Origin: a virus | IMG/VR virus record: IMGVR_UViG_3300006754_000026 | Coordinates: 1-52,889 of that record | Reading direction: 5' to 3' (one strand) | Length of the DNA stretch: 52,889 bases | In this document: piece by piece, positions 15,302 to 24,685 of the stretch | Numbering within the stretch: position 1 is the first letter of the stretch | Layout of the letters: every line of letters starts with the position of its first letter | Made by a program: the position numbers and the translations under genes | Notes under the pieces: model-generated | Databases searched by the model: none | The model's input: the letters and a program-made list of their open reading frames with translations, nothing else | Told to the model about the DNA's origin: nothing

Positions 15302-18214
15302 TTAGTGGTCGGAAGGAAAGACGGGGTTTAGGGCAAAGTTGGGACTTTCGCCCATGCTGTCGACTCCGCAGTTTGCCGAATCTTGTGGAGTGAATTCCAC
15401 CTTAAAAGCCACATTTAAATCCATCTTTTTACCACTCTTTTTAGAAGTTAATCTAATTTTAAATTTATTTCCAAATAAATCTTCATCCTCTCTTCCTAGT
15501 CTCACTGGAGTTCCGTTGGCCCCCACTGGTGTATCCATATCAGTACGGTCATAATCTATAATCGACTGGCCCATGGTCGGTTGAATATTTAACATTTTTT
15601 TAAGTGGTTTCGAATTTCGTCGTGGCGAGAGAGCGGGCTTCATCTGTATTACTTTAATAATAGGAAAAATAATACCATCATTGCTTACCATCAAAACGGA
15701 AAAAACCGAGGTAGGATTAGAAAAATGACCATGTCGGTCTATACACCGAAACATATAATAATACATAACATTAGGCTGAATCATGTCAACATAAGATGCT
15801 GCGGATGCCTTTTGGGGGCTTTTGACATCTACATCCGTCTCTACCGTCGTATGAAGCATTTCTTTAAAATCACTATATTTTTCGGGTAGTTTGGTGGTGC
15901 GAAAAATCTCAAAACGATCAATTGGATCATCGGTAGTATAGCGTAGGCGCATGGTGCCTGGTAATTGTTTTCCTTGGCGTAACCTCTGGATAGCTTCAAT
16001 TTCGTAAGGCTGATCTAAAATAATGGGGTGCAACAGATATGACCCAATATTGGTATTTAAATTAATCTTTATTTTGTTATCGTGACCCTTTAAAGCTACA
16101 AAATATGCATCGGGGAAAACGGGGGGATTATCAATAATCCTTCCACGGCGGCCGTAAAGGGGGGTTTCAATAATTCGCAAAGAGGGACGCGTGATGGCGA
16201 CAAATTTGGCTTCGTAAAGAGGTTGATCGATACCATCCAGATTGGGAGCGGGCAATGTAAAGTCAGGCTTAGTCGCGGGCCTCACTGGTATCTTCATGCC
16301 ACCGATCGGTGGACGATATCCTGTATTATGTCCGGTAATTCCGTCTTTCTCTGGATTGGGGGTTTGGCCCGGGGCACCGGGTGATGTATAGTTATCATAT
16401 GCATGTTTGTACGTCGGCTTGGCGGCAAAAGCAAGTCGGAGTTGACCGTTGGCAACAACACCTCCATCGATGGCCCCTTTATAATAAGCAGATCGAGTTT
16501 CGGCCGAGATCGACGAGGGTGACGGGCTTGATTGTACTAAGATTTCATTGGGCGCCTCGTCTGGATTGGTACCCCCATATCTCCTATTTCCACTGGCGAC
16601 TCGCGCATCGGTGTCCGAATCTTGTTGAGATTGAGACCCGCCGCCTATTACGGTTCCCTTGTAGGTATTGGCGGGAGCGGGGGCGCGGCCGTCTCCGCGA
16701 CCGCTAGGCAGGTCACCGGGAGTTTTCAAAAGCGGCTCATCACCTTCAGGTCCATCGGTAAATGCGGTGCGTCCATATCTTATTAAAGAACCTATTACCA
16801 GATTATACCCAAAGATTATATAAGTATATTCTCTATCATATTTGACTTGACTGTCAAAATATTTAACTATATCCATATCGTTGGAGTTGGGTATCCATAT
16901 ATTTTGGATAGGGGTACCTGTCGTAGCTCCATTTTTATATTTGGCGATACGATAGGCCACAGTTTCATTATAACATTTCTTACCGTTAGTAATCTCTGCG
17001 AAGCTTCGCATGTGAGTTTCGATTAAAGTTTGAATCTTTCCAGCAAAAATCAATAAAGATAAAATTTTCGCAAAACCGGATTGGATATTTTTTGCAGTTA
17101 AAACAGCTTGACACTGATCTCCCATGAATATTTCATTTCCTGCAGAAGAATTCGCAATCTGATCATTTAAAAAAGCGGCCCACCAGTCTAACAATTTAAA
17201 TCCAGGCATTGCGGTGCCCACCTCGGCATTCACGTTTAAAGGATTAAAATCACCTATACCAAAAAAGGAACCGTTGCCGCTCATATCACTACGATCGCCG
17301 CTCTGTAAAGTTATATAATCGTGACGATCAAAAGAGTGAGAGGGAGACAAATTCCTCACCAATAATGAAATATATTTTAAAAGCGAACTGCTCAATTTAG
17401 AATCTTTTAAAATTTGAGCAAATTCAGTCCGACTATCAGTACTAAACTCTATTTTACTTACCATCGGAAAGATATTAACATATTGCTCTATATCTTTTAA
17501 AATATCAATATTTTCCATTGGAAAAATAATATTAGCATAGCGACGAGCGATTTGCATTCGATTGGTGCCCGTGGTTTGGGCGAGTTTTTGAGCCACCTTT
17601 TGATAGAAGCCCTTACTCCGACATTCTGATGAAGTTTTCATTAAACTGGTTAATTCAGCTTCTTGTAGGGGTAGGATACCGGCTCCTGTCATTAACCATT
17701 CAAAGAATGGATCGGTATTATCTGCGTCATTAGAAATATCCGCATAAATGTTAGGCAAAATAGTTTCAGGAATACTTGGCATACTCGTTACAAATTCATA
17801 ATCCCGGACAAAAAAATTATATATAAAATCTACATTTCCATACGCTGCGCCATGTTGTTGGGCGGCCATGCTTTTTTTCGGAACCAAGGCTTTTAAATCA
17901 AAAGCAAAATCTCTAAAGGGAGTAGACTGAGTATGGGAAGAAAATTGTTGTACATATTTCTTCCAGGCGGCCATATCTTTAAAATAAGCGGGATTTCCTG
18001 TAATTTTAATCTCTTGTCGACCCTCAAACCATGGTGGATAGTTTAATTTATAAACTTGTTCAGTTCCGAAAGTAATATTAGTTATAATTTGCTCGTCTGA
18101 AGCTATGGGGTCCCCATATGTTTCGCCGTTCCAGTAATTCCCCGTGTCTCGACGAAATATATCACGAGTAGCTTCAGTGCTCTCTGCAGAAACTATAATT
18201 TTAGTGTCGGCCAT
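15302..18214 (-). CDS. Large virion protein with C-terminal fibronectin-III-like region
   Basis: This 970-aa protein has no recognisable enzyme. The N-terminal two thirds are mixed alpha/beta with long helical stretches (for example QKLAQTTGTNRMQIARRYAN). The central part, about residues 500-640, is Gly/Pro/Ser-rich and low in complexity, like a linker. Around residues 755-840 it has a fibronectin-III-like repeat: RLRYTTDDPIDRFEIFRTT, then YYYMFRCIDRHGHFSNPTSV. A final strand-rich part contains FKIRLTSKKSGKKMDLNVAF. The start overlaps the stop of the preceding 1203-aa gene by one base. Placement in the tail/baseplate block and FN3-like domain support a structural, surface-exposed role. Confidence 0.65.
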   Translation of the reverse strand: MADTKIIVSAESTEATRDIFRRDTGNYWNGETYGDPIASDEQIITNITFGTEQVYKLNYPPWFEGRQEIKITGNPAYFKDMAAWKKYVQQFSSHTQSTPFRDFAFDLKALVPKKSMAAQQHGAAYGNVDFIYNFFVRDYEFVTSMPSIPETILPNIYADISNDADNTDPFFEWLMTGAGILPLQEAELTSLMKTSSECRSKGFYQKVAQKLAQTTGTNRMQIARRYANIIFPMENIDILKDIEQYVNIFPMVSKIEFSTDSRTEFAQILKDSKLSSSLLKYISLLVRNLSPSHSFDRHDYITLQSGDRSDMSGNGSFFGIGDFNPLNVNAEVGTAMPGFKLLDWWAAFLNDQIANSSAGNEIFMGDQCQAVLTAKNIQSGFAKILSLLIFAGKIQTLIETHMRSFAEITNGKKCYNETVAYRIAKYKNGATTGTPIQNIWIPNSNDMDIVKYFDSQVKYDREYTYIIFGYNLVIGSLIRYGRTAFTDGPEGDEPLLKTPGDLPSGRGDGRAPAPANTYKGTVIGGGSQSQQDSDTDARVASGNRRYGGTNPDEAPNEILVQSSPSPSSISAETRSAYYKGAIDGGVVANGQLRLAFAAKPTYKHAYDNYTSPGAPGQTPNPEKDGITGHNTGYRPPIGGMKIPVRPATKPDFTLPAPNLDGIDQPLYEAKFVAITRPSLRIIETPLYGRRGRIIDNPPVFPDAYFVALKGHDNKIKINLNTNIGSYLLHPIILDQPYEIEAIQRLRQGKQLPGTMRLRYTTDDPIDRFEIFRTTKLPEKYSDFKEMLHTTVETDVDVKSPQKASAASYVDMIQPNVMYYYMFRCIDRHGHFSNPTSVFSVLMVSNDGIIFPIIKVIQMKPALSPRRNSKPLKKMLNIQPTMGQSIIDYDRTDMDTPVGANGTPVRLGREDEDLFGNKFKIRLTSKKSGKKMDLNVAFKVEFTPQDSANCGVDSMGESPNFALNPVFPSDH

Positions 18215-21200
18215 TAAAAAATCTCCATTTTAATTTTGGCGCCCTGTTCGACGCGAAGGTTACTCTGAAACGAGGGATTTGAATCTCCATCCGCTCTACT
18301 CTGAGCTTCCAGTGCTCCCAAACATTTATATCCGCTGCTTAATCTCGCAAGTTCGAGAGGGTTATCTACTTGCGCCGGGGCAGATTCCGAAGGTTGTATT
18401 TTCCAGTCATTAGGCGATTTAGATAAAAGGAAATATTGATCAAAATATTTAACATCGATGCCGGGGGATGTGCCAATGCCTAAAATTGTATTAGTATATT
18501 GTCTAAATCGGCACAAAAGGAGCTTTCCAAGCATTAAGGAATTAAAATGTTTTTCTTCGAGAGATTCAAACATGGGAGACATCATTAAAGGGAGGTCACG
18601 TCCTGGAGTAACAGTACCGCGAGATCGCTTGCCCGGGTTAGAAAAAGAATTTGTAGTATTATAACCAGTAAGAACATCTACTTTTGCAATCATATTATAA
18701 TTATATCGGGCGAATTCGGATGTTTCAACGTTGGTGAACACATCAATCTCTAAATCTGACCAATTATTTATGGCCACGGGTGTTTTTTCCAAGATTAGTG
18801 CTCTGTATTGCATGGGGACCTCTTTCATAACAGTCCTAGCTTCTTCGGCAGAAAGAGGGGGTGCGGATTGTTCGGCGCTCGTAGGTGGGCGTGACCCTCT
18901 TTGGGAGGTGTTCTCAGATCTCCCTCCGCCATATCGGCGCGCATAAAGTAGTTTTTGGACTACATTGGAACTATCATTTAAATTATAATTATTTTGTGTC
19001 GTAATGGAAGATGGAGCATAGGGGCTCGGATATCCATCGTCACTTTGGGTGTTGGATAGATTTAAATTACCATTGTTAACCACTGTTTGAATAAATAAAA
19101 CACTTAAAGGCTCTATTTGTTCATCGTTGGTGATTGTGTCTGTTTCTACTATTTTTTCTTCGCATCCCGATTGGGCGCGGGAGCCTATATTTTGATATCT
19201 TTGTAAATCCGAAGATCCCAAAATCTCTCCCACTCCAACAAAACCTGGATCCGGTGATGAAGATTTTTCATAAATTTGTCCTACTATTTCTTGAAATTGG
19301 GTCACCGTGTTTCCCACTAACCTAACTCCAAGCTTGCTCAATATGAAGTCGCGTGCATTATTTCCATTATCCGATGTACTCTCATTTGCTTGGGGTCCCG
19401 TTGGAGAGGGACACGGGGGCGAATCATATTCGCCTGTTGAAGAAGCCACCAAAGCATTGGTTAAATCTATATAAGGAGCAAACGGGGGATTACAATCGGC
19501 TCGGGATCCTCGATTAACTACCTGATCGTTTCCACTATAGCCACCCCGAGCGGTACAATAAGAATATTGAACATCTTCTAAATGTTCCAGTCCTTTGGTT
19601 CCTTCGGAGATCCCCGAAGTTGACGTGTCTCCTAGCTGTTCTTGTACAGAGGCTAAATCATCTAGTGTCCAATATAGAGAATTTTCCTCGCGGATTCGGT
19701 TTTTAAAATCATTCGTAGTAATTCCTTTCAAACCAATAGCTCCGGCCTGATTGGGGACTCCCAGATAATCAAGCCCCAGATCGCTGGATTTATTGCTATT
19801 CCAGATTTCATTAAAATAGCGACTGACGGTTATTAGCGCGGGCTTTGTTTGGTGTCTTATATTTTTTTTCGCGGCGCCTCCGGAGCCAGCTTGTTGGGTA
19901 TGAATTTTGGGCCCCAGGATATACGTCAGCTTGGTTTCCAATGTTTCGAGCAAAGTCTTAAACGACGCGATGCCCTCCAAACTCCCTGTTTGGGGGTTTA
20001 TAAAAGAATAAAGTCGCAGAGCTAAAGCGATTATCTCAGGAACCGTTACTAAGGAAGTTAAGATATCCACAAAAATAGCTATTGTTTTAATCCACGGTTT
20101 ATTAGCAAGCCTAATCTTAGAATAGTATTTCTTAATATAAGGGGTTTTAAAGCGTTGAGAGGTGCGATTATAGGATTTGGGCATATTAGCAATCGAATAA
20201 TATAAATCGAGTTCCTCTTTAATCTGAATGAGTCGTTTAAGTTGTTTATTTACAAAATCAACGGTCCCATCTCTAATCTCTAGCTGTATCCCATATTGAT
20301 AATAACCGTCCGTCAAGTCAGTCGCATTATAATCGCTTACCGTAAACGTTCTAAAGGTGGTTCCCATTATAGGGGGCAACTCTTTGATGGCTCCGATGGG
20401 AGATAAATCATGCCGCGTGATCTGGATTGCCGTTGGGTTCAAGACTGTGCGTAGTTCGTGGGCCCGACCGGATTTCGAACGCTTATCGCCCGACATCACT
20501 ATTATATCCTCCGACTCTTGAGAGTCTATTTTAATCTGACCTCGGACGGGGGTCCCTAAGCGATTTTGGCCAGTTCCGACATGGACGCGTCTTCGCATTA
20601 TTTTTAAAATTTTAATAGGAGAGTTTTTATAAATTTCGATTAAAGCCTGTGGATTAGAAGCTTGGTCAATAATGCTGCCAAATTGACTCTGGTCACGTAA
20701 AATACGATTATAATCCATCTGGAAAAGTAGCTTACTTTCCCCTTGTTTATTCCCCTTTATTCCATACGAAATAAATGCGTCTGAAAAATAAACATCCGGA
20801 GAATTTTGAATAACCCTTTGGGTGCCTGCCTTTCCTTGCTCGATAGTGGAAAATATATTGGCGGCTGGGGTTAGATCGAAATCCATAAGTTGAAGCATGT
20901 CTAATTCGCGGTAATCTTGGATTTTAGTGTTGGCCATTTTTGTGCGTATTAAATAACGAGAATTCGAAGTATGAACCGCGCCAGTCATCCACTTTCTACC
21001 TGAAGATTTAGTATATCCCAGCGCGTTGGCGTCGTCAATGGCAGCGCGGGCGGCTGTAGCGTTGGGGCGCATGCGATGGACTGGTCCCGGCCAGACTTCA
21101 CCACCCTTCTCTAGCCTATATTCATACGTTTCTAATTGTAGTTCTCCTCCTTTGATAACTCGTTCTCCAACCACTTTTCCTCGTACTTTATCAGCCTCTC

Positions 21201-21825
21201 CTTTCCCCAAAAGAAAGCCCATATGATAATCATCTACAAGGGATCTTAAATCTAAATAACAAAAAGCAAAGTAAGAAAGATGAGGAGGCTTCAGTTTATT
21301 GATAGAGAAACTCACATGATAATCAACACTAAACATTCGTTTATTGTTTGCGGTATCAATACTAATAAAGTCTCCCAAAGAAGTATTTTCTTTTTTAACA
21401 GATATATTTTTAATATCATAGAACTGTTTATTGTTCTCATTGTTTAGAGCATTCCATTGACCTTTTGCCAAGGCTGCGCTTAATCCTGGTGCTTTACTTT
21501 GAATGACTTTAATGGTCAAATATTTGGTTAAATCTTCGTTATAAAACCAACTTGTGAGTCCATTTTCATCTACATGATCCATCATACTTAAAGATAATAT
21601 TATTTTTAAAGTTTTATCAGGGTCATCGGATGCTCTCCAAAAATCCGCAGTAGACCCCGCTAATTGTTGGAAATTCATGGGTGCATTCCATGTACGGCCT
21701 TTTCCCAATAGGCGCTCTTCAGCTGTTTTGGTATTTTCGGGGGTAGCACTTGTTTCCAGCAATATATTAGTTATAAATACATCGGGTAAGAAAGCACTAT
21801 CTAAATTGTCAAGATTAATATTCAT
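18214..21825 (-). CDS. Giant virion structural protein, 1203 aa
   Basis: This is a long protein with no recognised domain. The first 500 residues look compactly folded, with segments such as LTKYLTIKVIQSKAPGLSAA, YFAFCYLDLRSLVDDYHMGF and EVWPGPVHRMRPNATAARAA. About residues 540-650 are helical with a hydrophobic stretch (IKTIAIFVDILTSLVTVPEI), which is more likely a buried helix than a membrane span. The last 450 residues are Ser/Asn/Gly-rich with linkers (SENTSQRGSRPPTSAEQS). Such architecture suits a tail or baseplate hub or fibre-attachment protein. The stop overlaps the next start by one base. I recall partial resemblance to unassigned structural proteins of uncultured marine phages, nothing firmer. 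Confidence 0.6.
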   Translation of the reverse strand: MNINLDNLDSAFLPDVFITNILLETSATPENTKTAEERLLGKGRTWNAPMNFQQLAGSTADFWRASDDPDKTLKIILSLSMMDHVDENGLTSWFYNEDLTKYLTIKVIQSKAPGLSAALAKGQWNALNNENNKQFYDIKNISVKKENTSLGDFISIDTANNKRMFSVDYHVSFSINKLKPPHLSYFAFCYLDLRSLVDDYHMGFLLGKGEADKVRGKVVGERVIKGGELQLETYEYRLEKGGEVWPGPVHRMRPNATAARAAIDDANALGYTKSSGRKWMTGAVHTSNSRYLIRTKMANTKIQDYRELDMLQLMDFDLTPAANIFSTIEQGKAGTQRVIQNSPDVYFSDAFISYGIKGNKQGESKLLFQMDYNRILRDQSQFGSIIDQASNPQALIEIYKNSPIKILKIMRRRVHVGTGQNRLGTPVRGQIKIDSQESEDIIVMSGDKRSKSGRAHELRTVLNPTAIQITRHDLSPIGAIKELPPIMGTTFRTFTVSDYNATDLTDGYYQYGIQLEIRDGTVDFVNKQLKRLIQIKEELDLYYSIANMPKSYNRTSQRFKTPYIKKYYSKIRLANKPWIKTIAIFVDILTSLVTVPEIIALALRLYSFINPQTGSLEGIASFKTLLETLETKLTYILGPKIHTQQAGSGGAAKKNIRHQTKPALITVSRYFNEIWNSNKSSDLGLDYLGVPNQAGAIGLKGITTNDFKNRIREENSLYWTLDDLASVQEQLGDTSTSGISEGTKGLEHLEDVQYSYCTARGGYSGNDQVVNRGSRADCNPPFAPYIDLTNALVASSTGEYDSPPCPSPTGPQANESTSDNGNNARDFILSKLGVRLVGNTVTQFQEIVGQIYEKSSSPDPGFVGVGEILGSSDLQRYQNIGSRAQSGCEEKIVETDTITNDEQIEPLSVLFIQTVVNNGNLNLSNTQSDDGYPSPYAPSSITTQNNYNLNDSSNVVQKLLYARRYGGGRSENTSQRGSRPPTSAEQSAPPLSAEEARTVMKEVPMQYRALILEKTPVAINNWSDLEIDVFTNVETSEFARYNYNMIAKVDVLTGYNTTNSFSNPGKRSRGTVTPGRDLPLMMSPMFESLEEKHFNSLMLGKLLLCRFRQYTNTILGIGTSPGIDVKYFDQYFLLSKSPNDWKIQPSESAPAQVDNPLELARLSSGYKCLGALEAQSRADGDSNPSFQSNLRVEQGAKIKMEIF

Positions 21826-21836
21826 ATCGTTGATAA

Positions 21837-22913
21837 CTAGTCTTTTTTATTATATGTGACGTGAGGAATTTCATCAGGAGAGTCCGTGTTGCATACTTCA
21901 GTATCCGCGAACCCAGAGGGTCCATAGAGAGTTTTTCGTCGAGGCGGAATCGGAATGTCCGGGCAGTTAAGTTCCTCGTCCACATAAATCCCCAATGATT
22001 TCAAACGAGTGATCGATTGGCATATTTCCCCTTCATCTATTTCATGATCTACATATAAATTAAAGTAATATTCCACAAACGAGGGATCCGGTACATATAG
22101 ATAGGATAAGTCGGGCCTTGGTGTTAAAATATTATTACTAATAGGGGAAGGATCCGGTAAAAAAGATAGGGGAATTAATATTTCTTTTATTTCTTGTTTA
22201 ACGGGGTCAAATTCTTCTTCTATTTTGAAAACTTCCATATCAAAATTTTCTCGACTAAAAATACCATTCTCTTCTTCTAAGGTTAATAGAATGCTGGCCG
22301 GAGTAACTTCTATATAATTCCCCTCCGACGAAACCCCCAAATTCAATTCTTCTGCTTGCTCATATCTATCAAAAACACCCTCATTTATTTGAGCTTCGGA
22401 TGCGTTGGCAATATTCATTATTTTTGTTTTATAAACAATTTCCATTTCTATTTGAGGAATCTGGAGTTGTTGAAATGAATCAGATGTGACAGCTGAAGAG
22501 CCACTAATCTCTCCATCGTAGACTTGTAATTTGAGCCGGGGCGCTTTATTGAAATCTAAGTTAGCAGTCCCCAGCGGTGCCGTTAAAGAATAAAGTTTCT
22601 CTGGGACCGATTGCATTTTAATCCGATCTAGTTCGCTCATTTTGGGATCTTGGCGAGCATTATAATATTGAGCAAAATCAGTTTCCCGACTAGTAAAAGA
22701 GTGTTGAGTTTTCATGCGGGGTGTATTTTCCTGGATCCGGGGCTCAATGTCATTTTGTACTTCTCTAATATCTCCACATTCTCCATCATATAAAATATCA
22801 TTATCAAAAAATGCATAATATACGGGCTTCCATTTTCCAATAGATAATAAATATTTACCATATTGAGTTAATTCAATATCTAATACTTCTTCTTTGGGAT
22901 TAAAAAACGTCAT
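21837..22913 (-). CDS. Conserved virion protein (FNPKEEVLDIELTQYGK family)
   Basis: The protein has 358 aa with the distinctive opening MTFFNPKEEVLDIELTQYGK followed by PVYYAFFDNDILYDGE. I have seen this opening in structural regions of several large marine myoviruses, where it is unassigned. An acidic C-terminal half carries EEEFDPVKQEIKEILIPLSF and a DRYEQAEELNLG segment. The start forms ATGA with the stop of the 525-aa frame upstream. There is no catalytic motif. By location between large tail proteins I infer a baseplate or tail-tip component. Confidence 0.65.
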   Translation of the reverse strand: MTFFNPKEEVLDIELTQYGKYLLSIGKWKPVYYAFFDNDILYDGECGDIREVQNDIEPRIQENTPRMKTQHSFTSRETDFAQYYNARQDPKMSELDRIKMQSVPEKLYSLTAPLGTANLDFNKAPRLKLQVYDGEISGSSAVTSDSFQQLQIPQIEMEIVYKTKIMNIANASEAQINEGVFDRYEQAEELNLGVSSEGNYIEVTPASILLTLEEENGIFSRENFDMEVFKIEEEFDPVKQEIKEILIPLSFLPDPSPISNNILTPRPDLSYLYVPDPSFVEYYFNLYVDHEIDEGEICQSITRLKSLGIYVDEELNCPDIPIPPRRKTLYGPSGFADTEVCNTDSPDEIPHVTYNKKD

Positions 22914-24487
22914 GATTTATCTTTATCGTCCTTTGTAGTTAGGCCCCAGGCGCCTTTTTTATTCTTTTCTTCGCGCTTTTCTTTCCTTCTCTCTTTGCGT
23001 TGTTGGTTCTTCTCTTCACTGGTAAGACCAGCATCTTCGGCCTGAAGTTGGCCCACGGGATCCTGTAGGGCGCGGGTTGATTTAACCCCCACATTTATTA
23101 GATTAGACACACCATCTGGTGCCACTTGCTCGGTTCCACCCGGACCCGGTAGTTTTCGTTCGTTGTGTAATTCGGTACCAAACCCCACGGTTGCCTCTAT
23201 TTTTGCACATTCTACCAAAGAAAAATAGTCGTAAGGCCAGTTATAGCTCTTCTCATATTGTGTATTGCGTTTCTCATCAGTATTATATTTGACCACTTTA
23301 CTAAAATATTTATTATTTGCGCGTTGCTTTACTTTAAATACCATCCATTGAACTTCGTTTTTAAGAGATTCTTGATGGAGGCCGACAAAACTTCCCATTA
23401 ATTCGTGTGATAATAATTTGTGCGCGATTGATGCTTCTTGGTAGACAACCTTCTCCCCTATAGAGGGCAACACATTTTGCCATATCTTGGCCAAGTCACA
23501 TTGAGATAAGGTGTAGGAAAAATCAAAAATATACATAGCAAAAGGAGTAATATCTGTATAAGTAAGAAAGTCCATGCGAGGCGGAAATATAAACTTTTTC
23601 ATCTTATTTACCATATTTAGGATAGTAGGTTGCTGTACAAAACCCACGTTATCTGTTACGGTGTTCGCTCCGGCATTCGCTGCTCCTTGAGCCACCGCGT
23701 CTCCTACTTGTTCCTCCGTTAAAACATCATTTTCGGCAAGCTCTTCCAACCCATCGGCTACGGCTTGCGCTGTGGCAGCTACAGCAGAAACGGCTTGAGA
23801 AACTGCATCCGTGCCGCTTAAATCACCTGACGCAATGGCAATATGTGCTCGCGGGATTTCAAAAAATTTTCTTTCCCCATCTCTTTCTAAAAATGGGACT
23901 GCAACAATGGCTTCGGATATAACGCGGCTGTGAGAAGTTTTACCCAATCTGACTTTCTTTTTAAATCCCATAACGTCAGCCAACGAATGAAGACCGGGAT
24001 CGGTGGTCTGTTGCCAGGGTGGGGGAGTCATGGTGGCATCGCGACCATAAAACCATCCTTGCGGATCCGTAATCCCCGGTCCTTCTTCTGATCCCCAGCG
24101 AGTGGCGCCCGGGAACCAATGTGGGGGGCCCAATGGCGTATGACCTCCAGCGAAGGTATCCCACACAAAATGAGTATTCAAACGCCCTTCCCTATAGCGC
24201 TCTGGGATACTGTCAACTTCTAAATAGATACCGCGTTGATCATCTATAACTCCAAATTGATGCCACATCCCGCGCGGTACAGATTCGGATCCGTGTGTTG
24301 GGATCAACAAGGTATTGGGAACCAAAGAACTCGTTGTCGTGGATCCCTGGCTACTCTTAATATGATTAAAATTATAATGAGGAGTTTCAAATTTAGTTTG
24401 AATGGTCCACCTATCATCTTTTCTGCCAAATAGATTAACCGAAGCATTTATTTGCATAGCATAAGAGTTCGCACATAATCCATCCAT
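22910..24487 (-). CDS. Downstream part of a TGA-interrupted virion protein
   Basis: From the first ATG (24485-24487) this frame encodes 525 aa, but the same frame is open for another 65 codons up to the TGA at 24683-24685, and those codons read as ordinary protein (NNLTLPYVYPPPSAFNNW, then a Gly/Ala-rich stretch, then GNWGADRYPMDGLC). That ATG has no purine-rich Shine-Dalgarno sequence. The conserved-looking core includes CDLAKIWQNVLPSIGEK and a YNWPYDYFSLVECAKIEATV motif that I recall from unassigned tail-region proteins. The C-terminal tail is extremely charged (QQRKERRKEKREEKNKKG). I infer this is the C-terminal part of one protein with the frame at 24683-26878. Confidence 0.65.
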   Translation of the reverse strand: MDGLCANSYAMQINASVNLFGRKDDRWTIQTKFETPHYNFNHIKSSQGSTTTSSLVPNTLLIPTHGSESVPRGMWHQFGVIDDQRGIYLEVDSIPERYREGRLNTHFVWDTFAGGHTPLGPPHWFPGATRWGSEEGPGITDPQGWFYGRDATMTPPPWQQTTDPGLHSLADVMGFKKKVRLGKTSHSRVISEAIVAVPFLERDGERKFFEIPRAHIAIASGDLSGTDAVSQAVSAVAATAQAVADGLEELAENDVLTEEQVGDAVAQGAANAGANTVTDNVGFVQQPTILNMVNKMKKFIFPPRMDFLTYTDITPFAMYIFDFSYTLSQCDLAKIWQNVLPSIGEKVVYQEASIAHKLLSHELMGSFVGLHQESLKNEVQWMVFKVKQRANNKYFSKVVKYNTDEKRNTQYEKSYNWPYDYFSLVECAKIEATVGFGTELHNERKLPGPGGTEQVAPDGVSNLINVGVKSTRALQDPVGQLQAEDAGLTSEEKNQQRKERRKEKREEKNKKGAWGLTTKDDKDKS

Positions 24488-24682
24488 GGGGTAACGATCG
24501 GCCCCCCAGTTGCCCTCGATGCTGACGGCTCCGGCTGCTCCCGAAGGAGATCCCCAAATAGCTATCTGCCGCGCGCCGCCTTGAGAGCCTCTGCCGAAGA
24601 GATACCAGTTGTTGAAAGCTGACGGCGGCGGGTATACATAGGGCAGAGTCAGATTGTTAACAGTTTCTCCGTTGGGGGCGCA

Positions 24683-24685
24683 TCA
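24683..24685 (-). other. In-frame TGA joining two halves of one open reading frame
   Basis: The context is TTA AAT TGA TGC GCC. The frames on both sides are in register (195 bp, 65 sense codons, between TGA and the next ATG). TGA is a normal stop elsewhere in this window, for example at 6285, 7113, 22910 and 49233, so global recoding is excluded. A Trp (TGG) to TGA change would restore a continuous ...FFLN-W-CAPNG... protein. Confidence 0.85.

Noticed and set aside
24682-24684. ATG overlapping the internal TGA as a restart codon
   Set aside because: It is in another frame and reaches a TAA after eight codons, so it cannot start the 525-aa frame.
24683-24685. Selenocysteine or a general TGA-to-Trp code
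   Set aside because: I see no SECIS-like hairpin right after the TGA, and TGA terminates several other genes in tight ATGA overlaps.
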